A stretch of 64,000 nt of DNA, from contig JAIGNY010001587.1 of the NCBI GenBank assembly GCA_020152595.1, forward strand, positions 1,951,501 through 2,015,500, written 5' to 3'. The position numbers and the translations under genes were made by a program. Positions 46,738-59,455 of the stretch are shown piece after piece; position 1 is the stretch's first letter; each line of letters begins with the position of its first letter. Source of the stretch: Chiridota heheva (lineage: Eukaryota; Echinodermata; Holothuroidea; Apodida; Chiridotidae). The notes beneath the pieces are model-generated. The model searched no databases, was not told the DNA's origin, and saw only the letters and a program-made list of their open reading frames with translations.

Positions 46738-47276
46738 ATGAATGAAATTTTGACATTTGCAAGAAAATCTTATTTAGAGGAAAATCTATTCACCCTAGAT
46801 AATATTAGGCCCATACACACCTGTGGCTACAGCTGGATCTTGGATAATTTATTGCTTAGATGCAGAACTTAAAATTAATTAAAACAATGTGTGATCAATC
46901 ATTACATCACACAGCCTGACATCGTAGTACAATTTGCAACCAAAGACGGCCTCCCAATTCACAATTAAGTAGGCCCTCGCAGCTGTGCGCTTATGCAAAC
47001 TTTCACTAAAGGTCATTACTGCCATAAAACATGCAGCAATATTTATGCGACCTTTTTCTAGGAAGGAGAGAAATATACTCAGGGTTTTCTGATAAATATG
47101 ATTTGTAAGATTGTGCATCGGCTTGCGAAATTTGAATTATTTTACCTCCCAGTTGCCCAACAATTGGCTGACAATAAATGCAAATGAGAAAATTTCAACA
47201 CAACTTGACAAATAACAAGTATCACCAGCATTGAAAACTGATTTTTAACTTGTAAATCATTTTTCCTCTTCTCATG
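46738..47276. repeat. Duplicated segment, copy 2 (empty site)
   Basis: This is the counterpart of 45390-46379 without the inserted element. It preserves the pre-insertion sequence TTTCAACACAACTTGAC at about 47194-47210. The 358 bp between the two copies is unrelated to either. Confidence 0.92.
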
Positions 47277-49989
47277 GAATTGGCAAAAACTTTTGTATCC
47301 CAAATGGAAAATCGGCAGAAGTTTTTACATTTCTATTTTCTAATTGTTTTATTTAAGAATATGGTTTTAACTCAGCTAGAATTATGTTCTAGGTTTATTT
47401 TTCTTTCACCTACAGTAATTACTAAGCCATGTTTTGAAACGTCATATGGGAATGTTTGTTCCACACACTTGTAATAATCTCCTTAACTGTGCAAAACGCT
47501 CTAAAAAATCGCACATATTTTGCACTTTAAACGTTATAACATAAAAGTCTCTGAACATTCTGTTCCAATTCAAACAGTATAGAGAACTTGATTCATTATC
47601 TATCGTTTGAGACCATTTTCATTTAATTATTCTCCCAAAAAGTACCACACTTTGTAAACTATAAAATGTGCTTTTTCTTGTTTTTCAATGAGCGCAGGAA
47701 AAATCACAAGGTTTTTGCTGCTTTGACCTTTGTAACTTTGGAATGAAAGTATTTGGGAGTCCATTTCACATGACCTAACAATTAACATATATTCATTTAC
47801 CATTTATATAAAATCCAACGTGATTGGTGAAAAGGAAGAACCGTACTTTACAACAAATAGAAAGCGATGAGAGAAAACATTTTGCGTCCGCTTATGTATC
47901 CCTTTATTTCAATTCTGATGTAATCTTAACACGCCCAAGCCATGTGGACTGTACTATTGTGTGCAGAGGGTTTCCTGTTGTTTGTGTATTGTAACATGTT
48001 GTGAAAAGGCGATTTAAGCATTTTCCAAATTCGGATTTTGGCTGATTTTCTTCCATTTTTAACAGTTTTCTTGTATATTTGGTAACACTGAGATATATTT
48101 CTTACTATATGATTGTATTCATCAGAAATTAAAACATTTGGCCAAAATATTATCGACAACAATCATGAACGAAGAAGTGCAAGAGCGAGGCATAACGACA
48201 ATATTAGGTTGCATGTTTATGATACCAAAACTTAAGAACTATGCTATTTATTCAACTTTTTGTATGAATTAATATCTGGTTTATTATGTCCTTGAATATA
48301 CTTTTAAGACTTCTTTTTTAAAACCAACTCGCATAATAATGGTACAATCCAAGTCCTCCCAAGTTTATTTATAGTTTTCCATAACATGCATCACAGCTGG
48401 TTCCACAAATTTTTTCCATATGTGTGTTTTAAGGTAAAACATTCCCATATGTTTTACTGCCTAAAAAAGCGTCTGAGCTAATTTTTTCAAATTTAGTTGG
48501 GTATATAGTTCTGATCTTCCAGTTACAACGGTAGCCATTCAAGATTAATGTTTCAGAAACAAAATCTTTAGGAATTAAGTTTGCTCACTTGTATGCTTAA
48601 AAATTAAAAAGAAAGAATAAAAAAATAATGAAAAAATAATATATATGTGTGTGTATAAGTATAAAGTATTCTATTTATGCTTTTTTCGATATTGTATTTA
48701 ATACAGGAACTATGACAAGTAACAGGGTCATGATTTAAATTTTTTAAATTATTTACTCAAGTTCCTGGTGAATCAATTGAAAATTTATCATAGATTTTTC
48801 TTTATGACTACGCATATTCATCAAAAAGGATCCTACATACACAAAAATATTAAAATAAAACATTTTTAATTCCACATTGCGCTTTTTGTATATTACCATC
48901 AATTTGACTTGTATCTTACCTTTTGAAATACACCTCTTTTTATGTGCTGGGACGTATTTTCTTGCCTTCAAAATGTCAATTTTGTAAAGCTTATATATAG
49001 GGGTTTCCCCTGCATGGACCAACCAACTCCCTGGACCCCACCAGAGGCCCCTGGACCCCATGCCGCAAATAGAGTGCAAAGTGCTTGAAGTGCCGCCTTT
49101 GGCGATACACGCCCCTCCCCCCCATCTTCTAATCCGAAAGGTTGGCTACACCCCTGATTTGATTTTTGCAACACACAATGACAATCCTACTTGCCATTGT
49201 TACAAATTTGAAACAGTGTTTGGAAACAAGCCTTGCCCAAGAATGGAATAGCCCTTTAGAAAACTATCTACAGACCCCAAGCTTGATTTCAACAGGAGCA
49301 CGATGCTAGGCTTGTTGAGGGGGCACATTAATGCATGCATTAAGGACTGTGTCTTTTTAGTATGGGGCTCAGGGGCTCAAGCCCCCTGTGAAAAAGCTCT
49401 GGGATTGTAGCTATAATCATACCTCAGAACTATTCTCGATTGATAAAGAACCAGTCATTAGCCAAACAGGATAATTGCTCACTGTGCTATTAATATGTGT
49501 TCTGTATCCATGTAAGTTATTTCATTTATTAAGTTCAATTTTTTTAAATCTAACCAAAAAATATATAATAATTCTTTTACATTTTTTTCTGAGGAGCAGG
49601 GTGGACACCAGGAGGGTGGGGCGGGCCCATGGAGGCATGGGGCGGGCCGCCCCTGTGAAACAGCAAATCTAGGGGTCTGATGTAACAACAGTATATTTTG
49701 AGAAAGCAGTGCAACAGTGGCAAAAAATATAAATTTCCACAGCTATTAAGGATCCAAACACTTATCAACGTCTATACTTCCATCAAGGTGGCAGAACTAA
49801 GGAGATGGTATTATGCCTCTACTAAAGGTAGTGGCCCTAGGATCCCTGCCCTTCCAGAACAGACTAAGCTTGTTACTTTAGCTTATTTCAAACTCAAAAC
49901 AATATCTCAAGACCATAATACTGTTTTCAAAAGAAATAAACTGCCACAATAAAGTTGCTCAACAATTAATCACAAAACAAAGATATCCC
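47277..49989. other. No gene seen
   Basis: AT-rich DNA. A GC-richer patch at 49010-49150 ends GGTTGGCTACACCCCTGATT, which resembles a reversed hAT-type terminus (CAGGGGTGTAGCC), but I cannot find its partner. A second GC-rich patch is at 49590-49660. No exon recognised. Confidence 0.35.
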
Positions 49990-50960
49990 AACCACCGATT
50001 CAAATTTATCAGATTCAAAAATTTAATCAAGACTTTCTGATCCAACTGAACTCACTTATCCAACTGGATGAACAGATCTAATTGGATGAACAGATCCAAT
50101 TGGATGAACAGATCCAATTGGATGAAGAGATCCAATCAGATAAACAGATCCAATTGGATGAACAGATCCAATTGGATGAACAGATCCAATTGAATGAACA
50201 GATCCAAAAGAACTCACTTATCCCATTTGATGAACAGATCCAAGTGGATTCTCTGATCCATTGAATTCTCTGATCCATTGGATTCTCTGATCCATTGGAT
50301 TCTGCATTCTGGATTCTCAGATTAAACAAAACTGAACTCATGTGCTCTAGCAGAATCCCAGATTGAATAAAACTCACACGGGATTCCCAGAGAACTCACC
50401 AGCGGATAATCCCACATCAAACAGAACTCACTTATCCAAGTGGATTTCAAGACACAATTGAATATTCTGATTCCCACAAACTGGACTCACTAAGTAGTGA
50501 AATAGATCCAATTTAACTTGCTTATCCAAGCAGATTCCCAAATCTCATGGAAATTTCTTATTACAGAGAGTTCAAATTTAACCTCTCTGCTTATTCCAGT
50601 TCCACCAACTCCTTTTTTACCAAAAAGAGAACTAAGGATCAGAAACCTATGATGCTGAGATTCTCTCCAGTTGAACTTATCCAATCAGATCCCCAGATTG
50701 AACTGGAATTAATCTTATCCAATCATATTCCCAGATCAAACTGGACTCACTTGTCACAGTGGATTATACAGATCCAATTCAACACACTCAAGACTCACTT
50801 TTTCCTACCAAAAATAAAACTAAAAGCTTTGATGTTGATGGTGGATTACATCTCACCAATTGAACTTGAGCAAGTGTATTCCCACATCAACTGGAATTTA
50901 TAATCCCAGTAAATTCCTAGATCCAAGAAGACTCACTTTTCCAACCCAAAATGAAAACTA
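49990..50960. repeat. GATCCAATTGGAT repeat field
   Basis: The core at 50060-50245 is about ten 18-bp units of AACAGATCCAATTGGATG, whose centre ATCCAATTGGAT is a perfect palindrome. Outside the core, degenerate ACTCACTTATCCAA and GGATTCTCTGATCCATT units continue to about 50960. Frames encoding QIQLDE repeats, or CSSNWI on the other strand, are by-products of the 18-bp period. Confidence 0.85.
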
Positions 50961-53154
50961 GTGTATTAATCCAAATAATGCCGGTTTAGAGTAGATATCC
51001 TTCAAGGGATATTGTGTACAAATTTTTGTGACTGAACAACTAGTTGCACGGAATGAACTGACTGTGCATGCATGACCAGTATCTCATGTTACCACCAACA
51101 AACATATTATGAGATCAAATAAGTATTAAGTCAACACAACTAATAAATATACTGGGTCTCTACTATCAAAATTCAATTACTCCACCTCAATCCAATAAGA
51201 AATGACTTATTCTTCTTCCATATGAAAACTTGTACTTTATATTCCAACTGAAAACTCCATTCCACTTCAAATATACATGGTATAATTTTTTACGAAACAA
51301 AAAAGGTATGGCATTATATATTAATTAACTGTAAAGCATGTAGGTAATCCATCTGTTAATGATATCCACTACACTATATACTCCATTCATGACACTGGTA
51401 AGGCTATGTATGAAAGAAGCTAGTCCAAATGAAGCTATTTCAGTGATTAGCTTTCAATGAGCTTTAATTTGACTTGACAATAACTAGGCAACATTACAAG
51501 ATGTAATCAGGGAGACTCTTCTATCACAGTACCCCCCAATGTAATTAGGATGGTGAAATGTTATATCCTCCAGCTTCACTGGTACTCCCAAGACGAGACA
51601 GAAGCCTTATTGATCACCTCCACAAGATCTCAACCAATGGAAACTCCCTTGGAAACATATTGTCCACTTGAAATTGATTAGGCGTTTGTTATGTTAAGTT
51701 GTGACAATAATGAAAGCTACATAGTTGCAAGAGATAGGGGGTGTTTATGATAGGGTTAATGAAACACCTTACACTAGGATGACAATGTATGCAAGAGAGG
51801 GGAGGAGAATCAGGTGAACAATCAGAGGGATCAATCCAGTGTGGTTAAGTGCCAGGATAAATGGAGGATCAGAATTGGGACAAAGAAACTTAAGTTAGTA
51901 CTTAAACAAGTCTGTGATACCATAGAGGTACTTGTAAAGTGCTACCTCCATGGTGATACTTGAAATAGCTAGCACAAGTATATAGCTCTCTATTTATAAG
52001 TGTATGGACATCTACTATCAAGTTTCTCTGCATCAATAAATGGCAAACGCAAATCAATAAGGACTAGTTAAAGAATAGGACATATTACAAATGCATGACT
52101 TAATTTTCACGCCTGATAAACAATTTGTACACCTAACACATCTATTGATATCTTTTAAAATTCCTTGCCAAATGTATTTGAGGCATGTAGATTGCTTCTA
52201 TGAAGTTCCTGGAAACTTGACTTGAAATCCAATTGAAAGTTTTATGATAGAAAGGGGGAAATCCCTAAATTCATCCATTAATAACTTGTAAAGCATCATC
52301 TACCTTGTCAAAATATTGGTGAGTAACAATCGTGTTTTAGACATTCTTAATTTTGAAAGCTAGACACGACCACAATTCTTCAAAATATCATGGTAAAGCA
52401 CTAACATAATAGATTTACTTACATATCAGAAGCACTGCTCAACTGATGACATTAAAGGCCTATATTTTCTTAAACAATTAGCCTGGACAACTGAAAAAGT
52501 ATTACATGGCCAATTCCAGACTTGGAAGTAACTATAAATTTCCCACGGTTTTGAGTATTAAGCCTGGTGTCAAAAATCTTTCCACGAAATTGTTACAGAA
52601 ATAGTTTGAATGAAGTAAAAACATCTTTATATGCTTCCCTCTGTCATAATTCAATGTACTATTCATCACTTAATTATATAGAGGGGGAGGAGAGGGTTTC
52701 GTTTACATATCACATATACTGTTGCTTACTCAAAAAATCTTTAAAAAAAGTGTTATTTTTAACGGAAAAAAAAAAACCCACACAAAACAATTGTTCCCCA
52801 AATTTCCTTTTTTCCCTTGCTTGCAGTTAGTATGACCTCTCAGGAACCGTGGATGTTTGCCATGCAAGTCTGGTCAACTTCAAACTAATTTGGGCGGAAA
52901 TGTTTCATGTTGTTAGCAAATTTGAAATATTAGGTCTCCATCATATGTTTGGTTTGCTAGTAATCTAATATTACGTGAAACCCAGTGACTCTCTCACCTT
53001 GCTAAGAGCGCTTTGAGCTTGCTTGCAAGGGTTCAAAATTCCTCCAGAGCTGAAGTAATCAATCAGATCTTATTACCCAAACTTGATCAATAAATTGATA
53101 CGGTGAAATTAAACTTTTCCACAATGCTCTACTTTTGATTAAATGTTACATTTT
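50961..53154. other. No feature seen
   Basis: About 2.2 kb of AT-rich, unique-looking DNA. I find no transposon ends, arrays or coding segment. Confidence 0.4.
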
Positions 53155-53159
53155 TTCAT

Positions 53160-53623
53160 CAGTTCAGTCCACGCTCCCGAAAGGGAGAGAGATCTCCCAA
53201 TCGGGAGCTTTTTTATGAAAATAGCCCACAATGCATCTTTCTATAAAGAAATACATAACGTAAAATAGGTTTTTAAGTCAAAGGTGGGAAAAATGCATAA
53301 AAAATATTCAAATTTTATTGATGCAATAGAATGATGAAATTATTATCTCCATTTTAACCAGGTCAAATTTGACTTCCACCAGGGGATTTTAATTAACGCA
53401 ATTTTCAAAAATTTATTTCAATATTTTCTGAAGGCCCTGTTTGAACATATTAGTCATCAGCAAAAGCTCAATACAGAAATATTAATTTCAATATCATTTC
53501 CAAAGTATACAACTTTAGAATTACAGAATTTGAAAATCAAACAATAAATTAACTGCTAAACTTATTAGCAAAAGATGGTCACTGCGCATGTCTCGATCTC
53601 GATTGGGAGTGTAGACCAGACTG
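53160..53623. mobile_element. MITE with CAGTYYRGTCYACRCTCCC ends
   Basis: The left end CAGTTCAGTCCACGCTCCC pairs with the reversed right end CAGTCTGGTCTACACTCCC. TTCAT is duplicated outside (53155-53159 and 53624-53628). A tight stem lies just inside the left end at 53173-53208: GCTCCCGA and GGAGA pair with TCTCC and TCGGGAGC. No protein. The 5-bp duplication with CAGT ends does not settle a superfamily for me. Confidence 0.72.
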
Positions 53624-54059
53624 TTCATGTGGCTGCAACAAAATATATCAGCAGCTCACAACAACTAATGGAAATATCACATGGTAACAATTTTTGAGAC
53701 GCTCTTTAAGGATCAATTTAACATTAAATAATCTCATATGAATGGTAAATTAGGTCAGCATTTAAAACATGGAGTGGGGTAGGATATATATTTGATAATT
53801 AAAGTGAAATTACACTTCTTCTGAAATGTAGTTTTTTCATGGGTGGATCAATTCTGATGATAGAGCACTAGGGTTGGAAAGGGAGAGCCTTTGAAGGGCA
53901 TGTGTGTTAGCGGAGAGGGGTGGGACGGGAGGGACAATGAATATTTCATTAATGGTAAACAATTATAATTTGGATTTAAGTATTAAAATATTAAACCCTC
54001 ATTTGTTAATAATTTTTTTTTTTTTATTGTACTCAAAACCATCCTCTTGTAGATCAAAT

Positions 54060-54146
54060 CACTTAGCATTGTAGCCGCACCTGCAGTCCCTTAGCATTGC
54101 AGCTGCACACGCAGTCCCTTAGCATTGTAGCCACACCTGCAGTCCC
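54060..54146. repeat. 33-bp repeat, about 2.6 copies
   Basis: CTTAGCATTGTAGCCGCACC, then TGCAGTCC, recurs with small changes at about 54062, 54096 and 54118-54146. It is short and isolated. Confidence 0.75.
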
Positions 54147-54439
54147 TGTTTGCTTTGAATGTTTGACATGTGGAATATTTCCATGGTTTTTAAAAAAATC
54201 ATCTGAAAGAGCATACTTATAGAGCCAATTTGGTACTAAAATCAGGTTGATATCATATTCCGTTCAGAAAATATGGATTTTTAAAGATTTCCCAATTGTA
54301 TTTTAAAGTTTTTGTACAGTATGATGAATTTGTGTTTGATGATGTCATAGCAGCAATTACATTGGAAATGTTTATGTATTTCTTTGAATGCTAATTGGTC
54401 GGTTGTTTCTGATTGTTATGATTAGAAACAATTTTCCAA

Positions 54440-54792
54440 ATGTCATGCTCAACTGTGCAGTGCCAATGCCATTTACCATTGTACCAAGTTATTATCTCTG
54501 GTTAAATCTTTTGTACGAAAGTCTATTCTTATGCAAATAACCTAATTAATATGCACACTACACCTCACCATTAAGTGTAGACAGTGCTCTTCACATATAT
54601 GATCACTTGTGTAAACAAAATCCCCACATCTATTTCAATTTCAGAGACATTATAGATACAACTATTTTCATTGTTATGCTGATAAGCTAATTAGTATGCA
54701 CACACAACCACCCAATCATGCTCAATTGAACAGTACCAATGTCCTCTAGCCCCTGTGCTAAGTTACATGAATGTGCACTATTCATAACTTCA
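54440..54792. repeat. About 300-bp repeat unit, left copy
   Basis: The unit runs from a GTTATTATCTCTGGTTAAA edge through TATGCAAATAACCTAATTAA, CACCATTAAGTGTAGACAG and CATATATGATCACTTGTG to GTGCTAAGTTAC and TTCATAACTT. It contains two sub-units, each starting near an ATGCNNATAA-CTAATTA-TATGCACAC motif. The LINE at 54793 separates it from its neighbour copy. Confidence 0.75.
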
Positions 54793-55944
54793 GTTTGTTT
54801 GTTTAATGAGGGCTAAATGGTACCACGACAGCGAGGGTCAAATTGTGCCTGAGAGGTTAGATAATTCTGGAGGTAGGAAGGAAAGAAAACAGGGGAGATT
54901 GAGAGAAACAAGAGAACTAAAAGCCAGAAAGCTGGGATCGAGAGAGCAGGTGCACGGGAGAAAAATCAAGGAGAGAGAGGGGGGTGGAGGGGGGGGGAGA
55001 GGACGACTAAATATGCTTGTAGAGGGAAGCATGATGAAGGAAGGAGATAATTTTATCCACAAGGTTTTTCTGGAACAGCTCGGCTATTGAGTTGTGGGGA
55101 GCGAGAGAAGCTCTGGGAAGGTTGTATAGGGGCAAGCAAGGAGAACGTGATGGACTGTGAGGGTGCAATGGCAATTGGTGCAGAGGGGTTGGGGGAGCCA
55201 ATAAGGAGGTGGGAGTAAGTGAGGTAGGTGTGACCTATTGTAAGATGGGTAATGTGAACGTTGTCGACACGGGAGAGGTTGTGGATGATGGTTTTGATCA
55301 GAATGGTGGGCTGGATGATGTGGAATTTGTTATCACTTTGGGAGTTCCATAAGGTTTGTCAGCGGTCACGAACAAGGGAAGCTAAAAGCGGTTGGATGTC
55401 AGAAAGGGCTTTGGGAAATGAAGTAGGGGTGAGTTTGAGGGCAAACTTAGCGGGTGCATCAGCCTTGTCATTGCCAGGGATGCCAACATGGCTGGGTATC
55501 CAGAAGAAAATAATACTTTTCCTGCACAGGGTGGGCGAAAGGAGTTATGGAGGAGGTGGGATGTGGGGTTATCCTATTTAAGATTGAGTAAAGAAGGACA
55601 GCCTTACGAGTCAGAGAAGATGGCAAAGTGGCTGAGCATACTCAATAAAGTTGAGGGCGAGGAGGATGACTTTGGCCTCGGCTGAGAATCCTGCTACCGA
55701 GGGTAATGTCTTGGATGACAGCAGCAGCAGCTGTCTTATTGCCTTCCTTGTAGTCTTCAGTATAGATGGAGGTGTAGTTTGAGAGTTGGTCTTTGATTTA
55801 GTTGTAGAGATTGATGAAGAGGTTAGGGTGGGTTTGGATTTTGTGATGAGAGGAGAGGCCCCAGGTGGATAGAATGGAGGGGGTGGCCCAGGGAGGAAAA
55901 GTGGGCCAGGAGAACATGCTAAGAGTGGCAGGGTTGATACCAAG
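54793..55944 (-). mobile_element. 5'-truncated LINE insertion, copy C (older)
   Basis: The same family and orientation as at 42488, covering the (GTTT)n-side tail through the RNase H region. It ends at GGTTGATACCAAG, which matches position about 43671 of the longer copy. It is more diverged and has several deletions, so the RNase H frame is destroyed. It sits at the junction between two tandem copies of the 300-bp repeat. A clean target duplication is not visible, and the junction sequence CATAACTT/AGTTATG is itself palindromic. Confidence 0.88.
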
Positions 55945-56335
55945 ATCGAGTTATGATCTCAGGTTAAACATTTTGTATAGAAGTTTATTGTTATGCAAAT
56001 AACCAAATTAATATGCACACTACACCTAACCATTAAGTGTAAACAATGCTCTTCACATATATGATCATTTGTGCAAGCACAATCCCCACATCCACTTTAA
56101 TTTAAGAGATTTCATAGATACAAATATTTTCATTGTTATGCAAATAAGCTTATTAGTATGCACACACAACCCCCAATCATGCTCATTTGAACAGTACCCA
56201 AGTCCTCTACCCCTGTGCCAAGTTACAAGAATGTACACCATTCATAACTTAAGTTATGAGCTCATGTTAAACATTTGTGGATGCCGACGTCGACGACAGG
56301 GTGATCCCGATCTCTTCATCCTGCTTTGCAGGTGA
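55945..56335. repeat. About 300-bp repeat unit, right copy, with GC-rich tail
   Basis: It repeats the left copy from GTTATGATCTCAGGTTAAAC through GTGCCAAGTTAC and TTCATAACTT. It then restarts (GTTATGAGCTCATGTTAAAC) and runs into GGATGCCGACGTCGACGACA and CTTTGCAGGTGAGACAAAAT. The GC-rich tail looks like the terminus of an interspersed element, but I cannot name it. Confidence 0.7.
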
Positions 56336-56670
56336 GACAAAATGGATGCTAGATTTTAATGAAATACAGAACATTTGTGGGAGAATGTGTTGCTGTGATG
56401 TCATACCGAGCCTTTTCCTATTCGTTTATTGGAATCTTTTATGAACCTTAAAATTTGAATATCTCCTGGTAGGAATAACTATATCAACATGATTTTTGTA
56501 CTAAAAAAACAACACATGGGAATATTCCTTTGAACAGTTAAGACAGAATGTTGCATGTGTTGTGTGCAAGTAAAAGATTTTGGAAGCATCACCCAAGGTT
56601 TCAAGTGACAAAAGGGCAAAAGAGGGCATGGTTTTTTATGAGTGAAGCCAAAAAAAAAGTTGTTATTAAA
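56336..56670. other. Fragment resembling the AGGAATATT family
   Basis: Contains GTGATGTCATACC and, at the end, ACACATGGGAATATTCCTTT. This is the reversed terminus of the element at 30111. The matching left end is not clear. Confidence 0.35.
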
Positions 56671-56838
56671 GGGTTAATTCATAGTGACGCTATGTTTTGG
56701 GCACAGGATGATGCATACAGAAGCTGGGCAGACATTAAGTGATCTACAAGGGCGTAGCATGAATGCATCCAGCGTCATTTCTGACCAGCTTCTATGCATT
56801 ATCCTCTGCTGAAAATATAGTGCACTATGAATTAACCC
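56671..56838. mobile_element. Nearly fully palindromic 168-bp MITE
   Basis: The first 16 bases, GGGTTAATTCATAGTG, are perfectly inverted at the end. The arms go on matching imperfectly (TATGTTTTGGGCACAGGATG against TATATTTTCAGCAGAGGATA, then ATGCATA and AGAAGCTGG) almost to the centre. Transcribed, it would fold as one long hairpin. No clear target duplication. Confidence 0.75.
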
Positions 56839-57429
56839 TGTTCCTATATATCAACTTTTTTTTTTACATCAAAAATCGCAAGAATTTGGGATAAACATTT
56901 GAAAAATGTGCAAACTTTCAATTTTGAAATAATTTCTTTAAGATCATGACAAAATGAACACGCGTAGTATTATCGCACGTCGTGTGAAAATACGCACTTT
57001 GTACATCGCACGAGAACAATGGAAAATTTAGAAGCACTGCCAGTACATGTAGTGTGCATGCATGGTTTGATACACTCATGCATTCAGCACAGGATAATCA
57101 ATGGGTTCTTGCAATGCATTATGTATATAAAGTATATATGAACTAAACATATCACTGAAGGTTTAAATGAGGGAAGATAAAAAGGTCCAATCAATATTTT
57201 ATGAGATTAGCAAAGACTCAAACATAACTGTTATATTAAAAAGGTCACAGCAAAAAGTACAGGCCAAAAGACAAACAAAACGGAATGAAGAAAGTGCAAA
57301 ATCTTTATCTGCACAAGTCAACTAATTATGCTTAGGATCAGTAGGGATGGGGATCCCCCTCTCTTTTTAGACATTCAGGCATCAAATTTCTCCTTTGGAC
57401 CCCACATTTGTTGAATGCCTAAACCCGGA
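56839..57429. other. No feature seen
   Basis: AT-rich unique-looking DNA, with a short G run at about 57432-57440 at its edge. No exon recognised. Confidence 0.4.
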
Positions 57430-57690
57430 GAGGGGGGGGGGCAGGGGTGGGGCACTTTATACTAAAAGCGGTAGAGGTGTGCAGTGCAGCCCACCAACCG
57501 AAAAACATTCCTGCAGTATGACAGATTTTTTGGTAACTGCCAGTATAAAATTATACAATTTTGATATCGCAGTATGAAAGTCAATTTCGTTACCTGCAGT
57601 ATGAGTATTCAACAAAAATATTGTAAAATGTACCAGCAGTACAAAATTAACATAGTAAACCTCATTTTTTGGGACCTGCCACAAAGTTTC
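57430..57690. repeat. CTGCAGTATGA-motif dispersed repeat, copy 3
   Basis: The same landmark order as the copy at 38585: ATACTAAAAGCGG, CCACCAACCGAAAAAC, CCTGCAGTATGACAGATTTT, ATTATACAATTTTGATA, CAACAAAAATATTGTAAAAT and GGGACCTGCC. Confidence 0.8.
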
Positions 57691-57924
57691 ATGGTTTTGG
57701 CTTTTCTCAAAACCGGGTGGTTTCTATAACAACACCCTGTTTAAACCAACAAATAGAGTATTTTCAAACTTTTTGTAATCAAAACTTGCAACGCAACTAA
57801 AGTGCATTAACCCTACCCGTACTGTAACTGTTCTATCACTGTATCGTTGTATTGCAAGTATGTGCTGTAAATAATGCTGAAAATGAGAATGGAGGCACTG
57901 TTGAATAAAATACATTGATAAACT

Positions 57925-59455
57925 TGTATGTTGTTAGTGTGTATATAGTGTGTGATAAACTTGTATGTTATTAGCAAGTAGTGTGTGATAAACTTGTATG
58001 TTGTTAGTGTGTAGTGTGTGATAAACTTGTATGTTGTTAGTGTGTAGTGTGTGATAAACTTGTATGTTGTTAGTGTGTAGTGTGTGATAAACTTGTATGT
58101 TGTTAGTGTGTAGTGTGTGATAAACTTGTATGTTGTTGGTGTGTAGTGTGTGATAAACTTGTATGTTGTTAGTGTGTAGTGTGTGATAAACTTGTATGTT
58201 GTTAGTGTGTAGTGTGTGATAAACTTGTGTTGTTAGTGTGTGTTGTTAAACTTGTATGTTGTTAGTGTGTAGTGTGTGATAAACTTGTATGTTGTTAGTG
58301 TGTAGTGTGTGATAAACTTGTATGTTGTTAGTGTGTAGTGTGTGATAAACTTGTATGTTGTTAGTGTGTAGTGTGTGATAAACTTGTATGTTGTTAGTGT
58401 GTAGTGTGTGATAAACTTGTATGTTGTTAGTGTGTAGTGTGTGATAAACTTGTATGTTGTTAGTGTGTGGTGTGTGATAAACTTGTATGTTGTTAGTGTG
58501 TAGTGTGTGATAAACTTGAATGTTGTTAGTGTGTAGTGTGTGATAAACTTGTATGTTGTTAGCGTGTAGTGTGTGATAAACTTGTATGTTGTTAGTGTGT
58601 AGTGTGTGATAAACTTGTATGTTGTTAGTGCGTAGTGTGTGATAAACTTGTATGTTGTTAGTGTGTAGTGTGTGATAAACTTGTATGTTGTTAGTGTGTG
58701 ATAAACTTGTATGTTGTTGTGTGATAAACTTGTATGTTGTTAGTGTAGCGTGTGTGATAAACTTGTATGTTGTTAGTGTGTGTGTGTGATAAACTTGTAT
58801 GTTGTTAGTGTGTAGTGTGTGATAAACTTGTATGTTGTTAGTGTGTAGTGTGTGATAAACTTGTATGTTGTTAGTGTGTAGTGTGTGATAAACTTGTATG
58901 TTGTTAGTGTGTAGTGTGTGATAAACTTGTATGTTGTTAGTGTGTGGTGTGTGATAAACTTGTATGTTGTTAGTGTGTAGTGTGTGATAAATTTGTATGT
59001 TGTTAGTGTGTGGTGTGTGATAAACTTGTATGTTGTTAGTGTGTAGTGTGTGATAAACTTGTATGTTGTTAGTGTGTAGTGTGTGATAAACTTGTATGTT
59101 GTTAGTGTGTGGTGTGTGATAAACTTGTATGTTGTTAGTGTGTAGTGTGTGATAAACTTGTATGTTGTTAGTGTGTAGTGTGTGATAAACTTGTATGTTG
59201 TTAGTGTTAGTGTAGTGTGTGATAAACTTGTATGTTGTTACTTGTATGTTGTTAGTGCGTGGTGTGTGATAAACTTGTATGTTGTTAGTGTGTAGTGTGT
59301 GATAAACTTGTATGTTGTTAGTGAGTGTGTGATAAACTTGTATGTTGTTAGCGTGTGGTGTGTGTGTTAGTGTGTAGTGTGTGATAAACTTGTATGTTGT
59401 TAGTGTGTAGCGTGTGATAAACTTGTATGTTGTTAGTGTGTAGTGTGATTTTATT
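57925..59455. repeat. 33-bp minisatellite, about 46 units
   Basis: The unit is GTGTGTGATAAACTTGTATG followed by TTGTTAGTGTGTA. Variants include a GTGG for GTAG change, short units (58695-58735) and a partial duplication (59205-59250). Because 33 is divisible by three, the minus strand stays open for 456 codons as an 11-residue repeat containing NNIQVYHT. The frame shifts phase where units are short, and there is no non-repeat domain apart from about 60 residues of flank. I read it as a by-product, not a gene. Confidence 0.95.
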
